IMG/VR virus record: IMGVR_UViG_3300037042_001256
Location: 1-29,838 of that record
Reading direction: 5' to 3' (one strand)
DNA length: 29,838 nucleotides
DNA from: a virus
Part shown: one piece after another, positions 1 to 5,699 of the stretch
Layout: every line of letters starts with the position of its first letter
Position numbering within the stretch: the stretch's first letter is position 1
Made by a program: the position numbers and the translations under genes
Notes under the pieces: generated by a model
What the model saw: the letters and a program-made list of their open reading frames with translations, nothing else
Databases searched by the model: none
What the model was told of the DNA's origin: nothing

Positions 1-45
1 TATCTCAATATTCATTCGTTTGCTCTCAACTTTATACTTCGCCAT
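1..45 (-). CDS. Start of an unknown gene leaving the left edge
   Basis: Read on the minus strand, an ATG at 45-43 opens a frame that stays open to base 1, giving 15 residues (MAKYKVESKRMNIEI). A TAnnTTTG-type box (TACATTTG) lies on the same strand at 62-55, nine bases upstream of the ATG, which supports a real start. It would be the only minus-strand gene in the window and is divergent from the gene block beginning at 231. Too little is present to name a function. In phages a divergent gene at such a place may be a regulator, but nothing here shows that. Confidence 0.5.
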   Translation of the reverse strand, partial: MAKYKVESKRMNIEI

Positions 46-54
46 ACTTGAATA

Positions 55-62
55 CAAATGTA
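55..62 (-). promoter_or_regulatory. Bacteroidota-type -7 box for the leftward gene
   Basis: TACATTTG on the minus strand matches the TAnnTTTG -7 consensus of Bacteroidota primary sigma factors. No TTG/TTTG -33 element is evident at the usual 17-23 base distance. The start codon of the leftward gene follows after nine bases, so the transcript would have almost no leader. Confidence 0.4.
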
Positions 63-95
63 CATTAGTAGATAGTAGTATATATATATGTTGGG

Positions 96-103
96 TACCT
101 TTG
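96..103 (+). promoter_or_regulatory. Bacteroidota-type -7 box for the first rightward gene block
   Basis: TACCTTTG matches TAnnTTTG and is identical to the box at 1886-1893. The -33 region is not recognisable. Transcription would begin near base 110, leaving a leader of about 120 bases before the gene at 231. Together with the minus-strand box at 55-62 it forms a divergent promoter pair 33 bases apart. Confidence 0.5.
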
Positions 104-116
104 ACTAAAGGTTAAA

Positions 117-217
117 TATATCGCTTTGTTATTGTGATGTTAACAAGGGCAAATAATTTGCACTACATTGAGCCGCATAGTACTATTGCACTATCGAAGC
201 AATTCAGCGGAGATATA
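117..217 (+). ncRNA. Structured RNA leader (multi-helix junction), unknown class
   Basis: Helices found by eye: a closing stem TATATC (117-122) with GATATA (212-217); a hairpin CTTTGTTA (124-131) with TAACAAGG (141-148) including one G-U pair; a hairpin GCAAA (149-153) with TTTGC (157-161); and a nested stem-loop CCGC (173-176) with GCGG (207-210), holding ATTGC (185-189) with GCAAT (199-203). All are mutually compatible and sit between the promoter and the ATG at 231, so they could form a multi-way junction in the 5' leader. I do not recognise a known riboswitch or ribozyme. No folding energy was computed; AT-rich DNA produces some stems by chance. Confidence 0.4.
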
Positions 218-236
218 AAACATAAACACAATGAAA
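217..236 (+). repeat. 20-base start-region repeat, copy 1
   Basis: AAAACATAAACACAATGAAA spans the ATG at 231 and recurs identically at 449-468 over the next gene's ATG. A shortened form (AAAACATACACAATGG) lies at 26690-26705. This appears to be the phage's preferred translation-start context in place of a Shine-Dalgarno sequence. Confidence 0.7.
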
Positions 237-443
237 AACACAAAAAAAGATTACACACTTTTATTACTGCTCATCATTCTACTGAGTGCAATCGCAGTAA
301 GTTCTAAGCCAGTCACATTCAGAGACTGCAACAAAGTTACAGCGCCACTACGTTGTAAAGCTATCAAGACAAATAGTAAGCAATGTTTAAACAAGGCTTA
401 CAAATGTGACTCAGTTTGCAAATATCATAAAACTATTAAATAA
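231..443 (+). CDS. Small membrane-anchored or exported Cys/His protein
   Basis: This 70-residue protein has an N-terminal hydrophobic stretch (residues 10-25, run of Leu/Ile, then SAIAVSS) after several lysines, so it is either exported or anchored by one helix. The C-terminal half has five cysteines (33, 42, 52, 59, 63) and His66. The pattern RC42-x9-C52-x10-C63-x2-H66 resembles the putative zinc-binding arrangement of small Bacteroidota proteins grouped as DUF5763; this link is from memory. Combining such a motif with a membrane segment is unusual. It is the first gene of the rightward block, behind a structured leader. The start is supported by the 20-base context shared with the next gene. 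Function unknown. Confidence 0.65.
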   Translation: MKNTKKDYTLLLLLIILLSAIAVSSKPVTFRDCNKVTAPLRCKAIKTNSKQCLNKAYKCDSVCKYHKTIK

Positions 444-448
444 CCCTC

Positions 449-468
449 AAAACATAAACACAATGAAA
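449..468 (+). repeat. 20-base start-region repeat, copy 2
   Basis: Identical to 217-236 over 20 bases and centred on the ATG at 463. It argues that 463, not the in-frame ATG at 406 inside the previous gene, is the true start of this gene. Confidence 0.7.
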
Positions 469-846
469 CACTCAACAAAAACCGAACTCGTAAACTTCGC
501 AATCGAACACATTAAAGACTGCAAACCTTCCTGTTATGGTTGCGACTTGCATAACGAAATTTTCAACTCAGACTATTATATAATCGGTCGTTGGAAGGCT
601 GAACAATGGTTAACCGATAATGGCGGAATATTTTATAATATAGACTTGATTAAAGAGTACGAAGAATCAAATTTTGGCGAAGTAACTACCGACCTTTCAG
701 AATCTGAGACAGTAGTTAATATGGTTGTATACATATTAGGCGAAGAGATACTCAACGAATCAGAGACGTTACAAAGCAAGTTGAATAATCGCTTAGACGG
801 TGAAGATCTAGACGCTATTATCAACGAACTTCAAAACTCTATATAA
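463..846 (+). CDS. Conserved-looking acidic phage protein, function unknown
   Basis: The frame opens at 406, but the ATG at 463 carries the duplicated start context, giving 127 residues. Near the N-terminus there is a Cys/His cluster (C20, C24, C27, H30). The body, with YIIGRWKAEQWL, KEYEESNFGEVTTDLS and MVVYILGEEIL, resembles a recurrent family of uncharacterised Bacteroidota phage proteins seen in early or accessory regions, but I cannot give its name with certainty. The protein is rich in Asp/Glu and lacks membrane segments. It lies 19 bases after the preceding gene and two bases before the next, so it is probably co-transcribed. No catalytic motif was seen. Confidence 0.75.
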   Translation: MKHSTKTELVNFAIEHIKDCKPSCYGCDLHNEIFNSDYYIIGRWKAEQWLTDNGGIFYNIDLIKEYEESNFGEVTTDLSESETVVNMVVYILGEEILNESETLQSKLNNRLDGEDLDAIINELQNSI

Positions 847-848
847 CT

Positions 849-1046
849 ATGAAACGATTAAAACTATTCGGTAGCTATCACGTTACCATTTCACCAATCA
901 AACATACACAAGATGGCTTCGTACAAATGGCGAAAGTATACGAAGGTAGAGTATGTTTGGATCATCATATATTCACCGCTCCCGTTACTAATCTCGAAGT
1001 AAGAGAATATTTTTTAAACTTATTAATAACTAATAAACAAAAATAA
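849..1046 (+). CDS. Small hypothetical protein
   Basis: A 65-residue basic protein in the tight run of small genes at the left; it starts two bases after the previous stop and ends two bases before the next ATG. There is no signal peptide, membrane helix or recognisable motif; it is a mix of beta-prone and aromatic residues with a His pair (DHH) in the middle. The spacing supports expression as part of the operon from the promoter near 96. I do not recognise the family. Confidence 0.65.
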   Translation: MKRLKLFGSYHVTISPIKHTQDGFVQMAKVYEGRVCLDHHIFTAPVTNLEVREYFLNLLITNKQK

Positions 1047-1048
1047 CA

Positions 1049-1354
1049 ATGAAGACAATAAAAGCTATAACCGATTTTGGAATAGTCGATGTAACTACAA
1101 TAGGAACTAAAAAGGAAATATTTGGGGAATTATGGATTGTAGCCAAATGCCCTGTGCTATTTATGAATGCAAAAGAACCTTTAATTATAAGAATGGTATT
1201 GCATTATAAAACAGGTGCTAATTTACCAATAAAAGGAATCAAGTATAATGCTCCAGCAAAAGACTATTTAACATACGCTGAACGTTTTTTAAAAGGCATT
1301 CCATTTGATGCTATTCGTAATGAAATAGCCAAATATAAAACCATTAACCAATAA
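1049..1354 (+). CDS. Hypothetical protein
   Basis: A 101-residue protein with a start context of AACAATG. It is compositionally AT-rich and uses mainly AAA for lysine, unlike the terminase gene further right. No membrane segment, metal site or nucleotide-binding motif is apparent. The predicted texture is a beta-rich N-terminal half followed by a helical C-terminus (around YAERFLKGIPFDAIRNEIAKY). It is linked by two bases to the gene before it and by 18 bases to the gene after. Unrecognised. Confidence 0.65.
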   Translation: MKTIKAITDFGIVDVTTIGTKKEIFGELWIVAKCPVLFMNAKEPLIIRMVLHYKTGANLPIKGIKYNAPAKDYLTYAERFLKGIPFDAIRNEIAKYKTINQ

Positions 1355-1372
1355 ACAATAAAAACTAACACA

Positions 1373-1729
1373 ATGCAAAACAAAATTGAACAAATCAGAA
1401 CAGCGAATAGAAATAAATTCGCAACCATTACAAAATTTGATGACGGTAAATATTGCGCTTTCTATCAAAACAAATCAATTACATCAATGGTAAAAAGTAG
1501 AAAGGAATGTATACAAGATCTAAGAGATTTAGGCTATATATTTATCACTCCAACAAAAAAAGTAAAGATATCCAAATCGCTAACTACTGAGCGCACCTTA
1601 GTGACTGTTAGCCGTGTATGTTACGGATATCTGGATAGCGCTACTTTCGTACAAACAACCAAAGCTACCGAGTCGGTTCAATGTTGCATTGATAATTTCA
1701 TCACCTTAAATAACCTAAGCAATGCGTAA
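1373..1729 (+). CDS. Hypothetical protein
   Basis: A 118-residue basic protein beginning in an ACACAATG context like the genes at 231 and 463. It contains aromatic-rich N-terminal strands and a lysine-rich middle (TKKVKISKSL). Two adjacent cysteines (QCC) lie near the C-terminus. No known domain is recognised. Its last codons overlap the start of the 32-residue membrane microprotein at 1722 by eight bases, suggesting translational coupling. Confidence 0.65.
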   Translation: MQNKIEQIRTANRNKFATITKFDDGKYCAFYQNKSITSMVKSRKECIQDLRDLGYIFITPTKKVKISKSLTTERTLVTVSRVCYGYLDSATFVQTTKATESVQCCIDNFITLNNLSNA

Positions 1730-1820
1730 ACTACTAATATACTGTATCATTGCAGTCCAGGTCTTGATGTATGCCTTTATCCTTTATTGTGGGGCTTATC
1801 TGATAGCCTTGTTAGGTTAA
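1722..1820 (+). CDS. 32-residue single-helix membrane microprotein
   Basis: ATG at 1722 opens a 32-residue frame beginning MRKLLIYCIIAVQVL and ending AYLIALLG. Almost the whole chain is hydrophobic after two basic residues, as in a single transmembrane helix with the N-terminus inside. It overlaps the previous gene by eight bases and ends 25 bases before a terminator hairpin, so it would be the last gene of the left operon. It is one of several microproteins of this type in the window (see 3977, 12756, 27587). Function unknown; a minor membrane or lysis-related role is possible but not shown. Confidence 0.5.
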   Translation: MRKLLIYCIIAVQVLMYAFILYCGAYLIALLG

Positions 1821-1844
1821 ACATACATTTACCTTGAAACACTT

Positions 1845-1870
1845 AAGACTCTTTTATAGAGTCTTTTTTT
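1845..1870 (+). terminator. Intrinsic terminator ending the left operon
   Basis: A perfect 7-bp stem AAGACTC (1845-1851) with GAGTCTT (1859-1865), loop TTTTATA, running into seven consecutive Ts (1864-1870). It is placed 25 bases after the last small gene and just before the promoter box at 1886, separating the left block from the packaging genes. Confidence 0.85.
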
Positions 1871-1885
1871 ATGCCTATATCTCAC

Positions 1886-1893
1886 TACCTTTG
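1886..1893 (+). promoter_or_regulatory. Bacteroidota-type -7 box for the small terminase gene
   Basis: TACCTTTG matches TAnnTTTG and directly follows a terminator, so a new transcript very likely starts near base 1900. A TTG -33 element is not evident. The resulting leader is only about 15-20 bases before the ATG at 1917. Confidence 0.6.
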
Positions 1894-1916
1894 CACAATA
1901 TCAAATATGACAGAAT

Positions 1917-2231
1917 ATGACAGAAGCAATAAAGAAACGTCAGCCTGTGTCAACTTCCTTTAAAGCAGGTCACAAAGGATTGAAGGTTAAAGGCACTAAA
2001 CACAATAAGACAAAGGTACTTGAGAAGGTAGGGCTATCATCGTGGGAGAAATTCGGTGAATGGTTGACCACAAAGGGCGTTGAAGATTATATGGAGGCAA
2101 TGAACCAATTAGGTCCACGTGATAAGATAGTAGCGTTTAATGCGATCATTGAATACTACAAACCTAAGTTGACCAGGTCACAAGTTGATGTGAATGCAAA
2201 CGTGGTGATTGACAATATCTCATTTGAATAA
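1917..2231 (+). CDS. terS: Candidate terminase small subunit
   Basis: A 104-residue basic protein immediately upstream of the large terminase gene. The N-terminal half is Lys/Arg-rich; the C-terminal part (FNAIIEYYKPKLTRSQVDV followed by beta-prone residues) resembles the tail end of small terminase subunits in Bacteroidota phages, where a helix and an acidic or beta tail follow the phrase YxxPKLxR. A clear N-terminal helix-turn-helix is not obvious, and the identification rests on position, size and this C-terminal resemblance. A second ATG at 1907, out of frame, is produced by a tandem 10-base duplication and yields only 18 codons. Its own promoter sits at 1886. Confidence 0.6.
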   Translation: MTEAIKKRQPVSTSFKAGHKGLKVKGTKHNKTKVLEKVGLSSWEKFGEWLTTKGVEDYMEAMNQLGPRDKIVAFNAIIEYYKPKLTRSQVDVNANVVIDNISFE

Positions 2232-2330
2232 AGGTATTAATATATATATAGTAAATATATCCCTATACCCCTTATAAGAAATCAAATATGATATTTTAAA
2301 TAGCCTTAAACATAGGGATATCATATGTTT

Positions 2331-2346
2331 GGGGTGGGGTGGGGGG
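2331..2346 (+). other. G-rich run with quadruplex potential
   Basis: Three G tracts of four, four and six bases separated by single Ts, all on the plus strand. Four runs of three Gs can be drawn from it only by splitting the last tract, so intramolecular quadruplex formation is plausible but not certain. Such a run stands out in an AT-rich genome. Confidence 0.5.
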
Positions 2347-2425
2347 CTTTACAAATAGGCTGTTAACCGTTTCTATTTAACATAATAATTATTATAGGAC
2401 GGATAAAGTTCAACGTAAAAAGAAA

Positions 2426-2459
2426 AAGAGGGTGGGGGTATACCCTCTTCCCACTTTTT
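2426..2459 (+). terminator. Hairpin with T tract after the small terminase gene
   Basis: AAGAGGG (2426-2432) pairs with CCCTCTT (2443-2449) around a 10-base loop; five Ts follow at 2455-2459 after CCCAC. This could end the small terminase transcript, consistent with a separate promoter for the large terminase. The T tract is displaced by five bases from the stem, which weakens the call; a packaging-site structure is an alternative. Confidence 0.45.
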
Positions 2460-2510
2460 GTGCTAAATTTTGAACATATATAAATAAATGTAATATGTAT
2501 ATCATACCCA

Positions 2511-2565
2511 TACATAACTACATTACAAGAATATATCTACATAACTACATAATATACTACATTTG
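2511..2565 (+). promoter_or_regulatory. Promoter region of the large terminase with ACTACAT repeats
   Basis: TACATTTG (2558-2565) fits the TAnnTTTG -7 box and ends five bases before the ATG at 2570, implying a leaderless or nearly leaderless transcript. Upstream is a perfect 13-base direct repeat TACATAACTACAT (2511-2523 and 2538-2550, 27 bases apart). The core ACTACAT occurs three times (2517, 2544, 2556), the last overlapping the -7 box, which is a good position for a regulator's binding sites. The same core is clustered at 26564-26625. Confidence 0.5.
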
Positions 2566-2569
2566 CAAT

Positions 2570-3907
2570 ATGGACGTAATAGTTAAGAGAACTCCCAAGT
2601 TTGCACCTTTGTATGAGTTACCTGAAGATACCGAGATAGTAGTTTGTATCGGTGGTCGTGGTGGCGGTAAGACGTATGAAGTGTCTAAGTTTATAGCCTA
2701 TTCAGCAGCCATCAAGGGTAAGCGTTGTCAAGTCTTGCGTGATGAGAAGGAGGGTATCAAGGAGAGTATCTTGAACGAGGTACTACTTAGGTGGGATACG
2801 GCTAACAAGCAGTCGGTGTTGGATAAGCAGTTCTCAAGGTTGGAGAATGGTATCAAGAACAACAAGACTGGCGAGATGGCGGTGTTCACTAAGGGGTTCA
2901 GGGCGAGTACGTTGGATAAGAAGGCGAATATGAAGTCGGTGTCGAACGTAGACATAGCCTGTATAGAGGAGGGTGAAGATATAAGAGATGAGGATAAGTT
3001 CAATACGTTCTCGGACAGTATCAGGAAGCGTGGGTCGTACATCATCTTCATTATGAACACACCTGACATCTACCATTGGATCGTGCGAAGGTACTTCAAC
3101 GCTATACCTATCACCGAAGAGGATGAACCTCAGTTAACGGATACGGAGAGAAGTGGGTACTTCAAGCTGATGCCGAAGGATGTACACGGATTGGTAACGA
3201 TACAATGTAACTACAAGGATAATACGTTCCTGCCTGATAAGACTGTTCGGCAGTATGAAGCGTATGGTGACCCTGACTCTCACTTGTATAACCTACATCA
3301 CTACTTGACGAGTATCAAGGGTTACTCTACGACAGGGTTGAAGGGTCAGATATTCAAGAACTACGACATCATCACACCTGAAGAGTTTGCGGAGTTGGAC
3401 TATGCGGAGTGCTATGGTTTGGACTTCGGTACGGCAAGTCCTGCTGGTATAGTATGGATGAAGGTGAAGGGAGACCACGTTTACGTTAAGGAGTTGAACT
3501 ACGAGCCACTTGCGTTGGTAGAGTTGGGTAAGAAGCTAAATGACTTGGGTATGTTGGAAGACACACTCATCGTAGCTGACTGTGCCGAGCCTGATACCAT
3601 CCGTGAGTTGCGGTTCGGTATAGCGAAGTACTTGAGTGAGGAAGATAGGGAGAGGTACGAGAACGCATCGCTTGGGTTCAGGAATATGAGACCATCTCCT
3701 GATAAGAGTATCAAGGCAGGTATAGATAAGCTACTAAGTATGAAGATTCACGTTACGAGTGATTCACCGAACCTAATAGCTGAGTTGTCGCAGTATGTAT
3801 GGGCGGTAGATAAGGATGGGAAGCCAAGTGGGAAGCCGATTGATGCTCATAACCACTTAATCGATCCGATGAGATATTGCATCAAGGTACACGGATATTG
3901 GTTCTAA
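2570..3907 (+). CDS. terL: Terminase large subunit
   Basis: This 445-residue protein is the ATP-driven motor and nuclease that cuts and packages phage DNA at the portal. The N-terminal ATPase has Walker A GGRGGGKT (residues 28-35) and Walker B VDIACIEE (127-134, catalytic Glu133/134). The C-terminal RNase H-like nuclease shows acidic residues in GLDFG (D285), VADCAEPD (D337) and DAHNHLID (D425, D432). The frame opens at 2495, but the ATG at 2570 lies right after a promoter box and begins at the usual distance from Walker A; the extra 25 residues are repetitive and would be encoded by the promoter region. All 39 lysines are encoded by AAG, unlike the capsid gene, where AAA dominates. Confidence 0.95.
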   Translation: MDVIVKRTPKFAPLYELPEDTEIVVCIGGRGGGKTYEVSKFIAYSAAIKGKRCQVLRDEKEGIKESILNEVLLRWDTANKQSVLDKQFSRLENGIKNNKTGEMAVFTKGFRASTLDKKANMKSVSNVDIACIEEGEDIRDEDKFNTFSDSIRKRGSYIIFIMNTPDIYHWIVRRYFNAIPITEEDEPQLTDTERSGYFKLMPKDVHGLVTIQCNYKDNTFLPDKTVRQYEAYGDPDSHLYNLHHYLTSIKGYSTTGLKGQIFKNYDIITPEEFAELDYAECYGLDFGTASPAGIVWMKVKGDHVYVKELNYEPLALVELGKKLNDLGMLEDTLIVADCAEPDTIRELRFGIAKYLSEEDRERYENASLGFRNMRPSPDKSIKAGIDKLLSMKIHVTSDSPNLIAELSQYVWAVDKDGKPSGKPIDAHNHLIDPMRYCIKVHGYWF

Positions 3908-3930
3908 GGAAGGGGGCGGTGTGGTGAAGG

Positions 3931-3950
3931 AGTTAACTAATAAGTTAACT
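3931..3950 (+). repeat. Double palindromic octamer after the terminase gene
   Basis: Two copies of the self-complementary octamer AGTTAACT (3931-3938 and 3943-3950) are separated by AATA. They form both a direct repeat and a perfect 8-bp hairpin with a four-base loop. There is no T tract, so a protein-binding site seems at least as likely as a terminator. Confidence 0.5.
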
Positions 3951-3976
3951 ATCGGTAAGTAAGGAAAATATAAACT

Positions 3977-4072
3977 ATGCATATAGATGAACCAAAGGTA
4001 GATGTAATGGTAGGATTAGCAGTATTAGGATTAATACTTGTATCTTTCTATTATATTTTATCAATATTGTAA
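3977..4072 (+). CDS. 31-residue single-helix membrane microprotein
   Basis: ATG at 3977 starts MHIDEPKVDVMVGLAV and continues as an uninterrupted hydrophobic helix to a TAA at 4070-4072. The short acidic N-terminus followed by about 20 hydrophobic residues is typical of a one-pass membrane protein. It lies alone between the terminase and the promoter for the structural operon. No family is recognised; it may be a chance frame, but its composition is strongly protein-like and matches the other microproteins in this window. Confidence 0.4.
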   Translation: MHIDEPKVDVMVGLAVLGLILVSFYYILSIL

Positions 4073-4080
4073 AAAAAATA

Positions 4081-4109
4081 TTTGTTGACGTAAATATTTC
4101 GTATATTTG
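4081..4109 (+). promoter_or_regulatory. Promoter of the head-tail operon
   Basis: TTTG (4081-4084) and TATATTTG (4102-4109) are separated by 17 bases, which fits the TTG-N17-23-TAnnTTTG arrangement known for Flavobacterium and related hosts. It precedes the portal gene by about 95 bases and is probably the main promoter of the long structural operon that runs to about 24850. Confidence 0.75.
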
Positions 4110-4116
4110 CAAAGAA

Positions 4117-4205
4117 ATGAGACGAACTCATAGAAATTAACCAGCCTATATCCGAAAAGTAGCGATGTAAATCAGCCACGAGGAATATAGGTTCAAACGA
4201 AAAGG
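4117..4205 (+). ncRNA. Structured 5' leader of the portal operon with a mini-ORF
   Basis: Within the leader: a hairpin ATGAG (4117-4121) with CTCAT (4127-4131); a long-range stem CCTATATCC (4145-4153) with GGAATATAGG (4182-4191) carrying one bulge; and inside it GCGAT with ATCAGC near 4163-4177, also with a bulge. The first hairpin contains the ATG of a seven-codon frame (MRRTHRN, 4117-4140). The portal gene that follows has a TTG start, so the leader may control its translation. No known RNA class was recognised, and no folding energy was calculated. Confidence 0.4.
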
Positions 4206-5687
4206 TTGGCTAAGTCTAGTTTGTTAACAAAGATTAGGAGTATAGTACCTTCAATATTTGGAGGTGATTCTGCATTAAAGACAGTTTCAGGATTGTCTCC
4301 ATTCTATGGAAGATTAGAAGAAGGTATAAGACCAGGCGAATTTAGTTTCCCTGACTATATGAACCTTTCGGATAACATTTTCAATGTATCATCCGACCAA
4401 GAAATTATCAAAGCAGTTACGGATTGTCCTCAGATTGGTGCAATCTTACATAGCAAGTCTAACGCATACGTTAATGGTATCGTAGAAGTGTTATCTAAGT
4501 CAACACGCAACAAGGTTAAGGGTCAAGATAAGCGTTGGCAGACCTTGATGGAACATCCTAATGTATTGCAGAATGGAGAAGCGTTTAGGGCGCAGTTGAA
4601 GTTCTACATAATGGCATTCGGTTATTGTCCTGTCTTGCGTATCATCCCTGAAGGGTATGACTTTGGGACTGAGATAAGCGCACTATGGGTACTTCCTCCA
4701 CACTCAACAGAGATTAAGTTCAAGAAGGGTAATATGATGTATACGGATAACATCTCTAACCTCATTGAATCGGTTACGTTGCGTAGAGATAACGTGAAGT
4801 ACACCATCAAGAAGGAAGACGTTTACATCTTCACGGATACAACACCTTTAAGAGAGAATAGTTACCTGCCTTGCTCAAGGGTATCATCGTTGCAGTTCCC
4901 TATCAACAACATCATCAAGTCTTACAAGACTGAAGGTCGTATCATCTCTAAACCATTGGGTATCTTAGCGAATCAAGCAAGAGATACCATCAGTACGTTG
5001 CCGATTGGTAGCAAGGAACGTAGAGAGTTACATCGTGCGTTCAAGTCGTATGGTACAAGTGATGGACAAGAAGATACTATCATCACGGATGCTACGTTGA
5101 AGTGGGAGCATATGATGTACCCAGTTAGTGAGTTGCAGATGGTTGAGTTACGAACTGCAAACGCTGCCATCCTATGCGATGGTATGGGTTATCCGTTTGA
5201 CTTGTTCGGTAAGGATAAGGGTACTACGTTCACCAATGGTGCAAGTGCCGGTAAGACGTTGTATCAGAACTTCATCATCCCTGAGAGTAAGAATATGGAC
5301 ACTCAGTTCAACGAGTGTTTGTACGGAGATATTAATGGTGTTGAGTATGTGACTTGTTTCGACCACGTTGCAGCGTTACAAGATGACATCAAGGCAAGAG
5401 CAGAGGTAAGGAAGTTAAACATCGAAGCAGCGACATTGGAGTTCAACTCTAATGGTATTACCTATAACCAATTCTTAGTAAGTATAGGGTATCACGAAGT
5501 ATCAGAGCCATATAGCGATATGTATGCTTGGCAGATACGACAAGACTATCCTGAGTTCTTTAACAACACAAGCAATGGAACAAGCAACACAACAACGCAA
5601 GGTAGCGGAACAGCCACTAACGAAGCAACAGTTACAGGAAATCAAACGTCTAGCGGAACTCAAACTCAAAGCTCTCAAGGAGCATAA
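4206..5687 (+). CDS. Portal protein
   Basis: This 493-residue protein sits between the terminase and the prohead protease, where the dodecameric portal of HK97-type phages is encoded. The portal forms the capsid vertex through which DNA enters and to which the tail joins. The body has a typical portal texture: an N-terminal mixed region, a long alpha-helical middle and a C-terminal tail (about residue 452 on) that is low-complexity Asn/Thr/Ser/Gln/Gly. The start is TTG at 4206: an in-frame TAG at 4188-4190 rules out a longer form, and the first in-frame ATG is about 50 residues downstream, inside conserved-looking sequence. AAAAGG lies directly before the TTG. Confidence 0.85.
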   Translation: MAKSSLLTKIRSIVPSIFGGDSALKTVSGLSPFYGRLEEGIRPGEFSFPDYMNLSDNIFNVSSDQEIIKAVTDCPQIGAILHSKSNAYVNGIVEVLSKSTRNKVKGQDKRWQTLMEHPNVLQNGEAFRAQLKFYIMAFGYCPVLRIIPEGYDFGTEISALWVLPPHSTEIKFKKGNMMYTDNISNLIESVTLRRDNVKYTIKKEDVYIFTDTTPLRENSYLPCSRVSSLQFPINNIIKSYKTEGRIISKPLGILANQARDTISTLPIGSKERRELHRAFKSYGTSDGQEDTIITDATLKWEHMMYPVSELQMVELRTANAAILCDGMGYPFDLFGKDKGTTFTNGASAGKTLYQNFIIPESKNMDTQFNECLYGDINGVEYVTCFDHVAALQDDIKARAEVRKLNIEAATLEFNSNGITYNQFLVSIGYHEVSEPYSDMYAWQIRQDYPEFFNNTSNGTSNTTTQGSGTATNEATVTGNQTSSGTQTQSSQGA

Positions 5688-5699
5688 AACGATATTAAA

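Larger units (their letters stand above)
2232..2569 (+). other. Intergenic spacer between the terminase genes
   Basis: 338 bases without a convincing gene. It holds AT-rich stretches, a strand-biased G-rich run (2331-2346), a hairpin followed by a T tract (2426-2459), and direct repeats with a promoter box before the large terminase (2511-2565). Small and large terminase genes are usually adjacent, so a structured spacer here is a reasonable place to seek the packaging start (cos or pac), though nothing proves it. Confidence 0.7.

Noticed and set aside
137-307. A 56-codon plus-strand frame (MLTRANNLHYIE...) overlapping the first gene
   Set aside because: It lacks the ACACAATG context, runs through the folded leader and conflicts with the gene at 231, whose signal-like N-terminus and Cys/His pattern look like real protein.
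2495-2569. N-terminal extension of the large terminase
   Set aside because: These 25 codons are repetitive, coincide with ACTACAT repeats and a promoter box, and would place Walker A unusually far in.
4117-4205. tRNA or known self-cleaving ribozyme in the portal leader
   Set aside because: There is no cloverleaf, no closed T arm around GGTTCAAAC, and no hammerhead CUGAUGA core; only generic stems are present.
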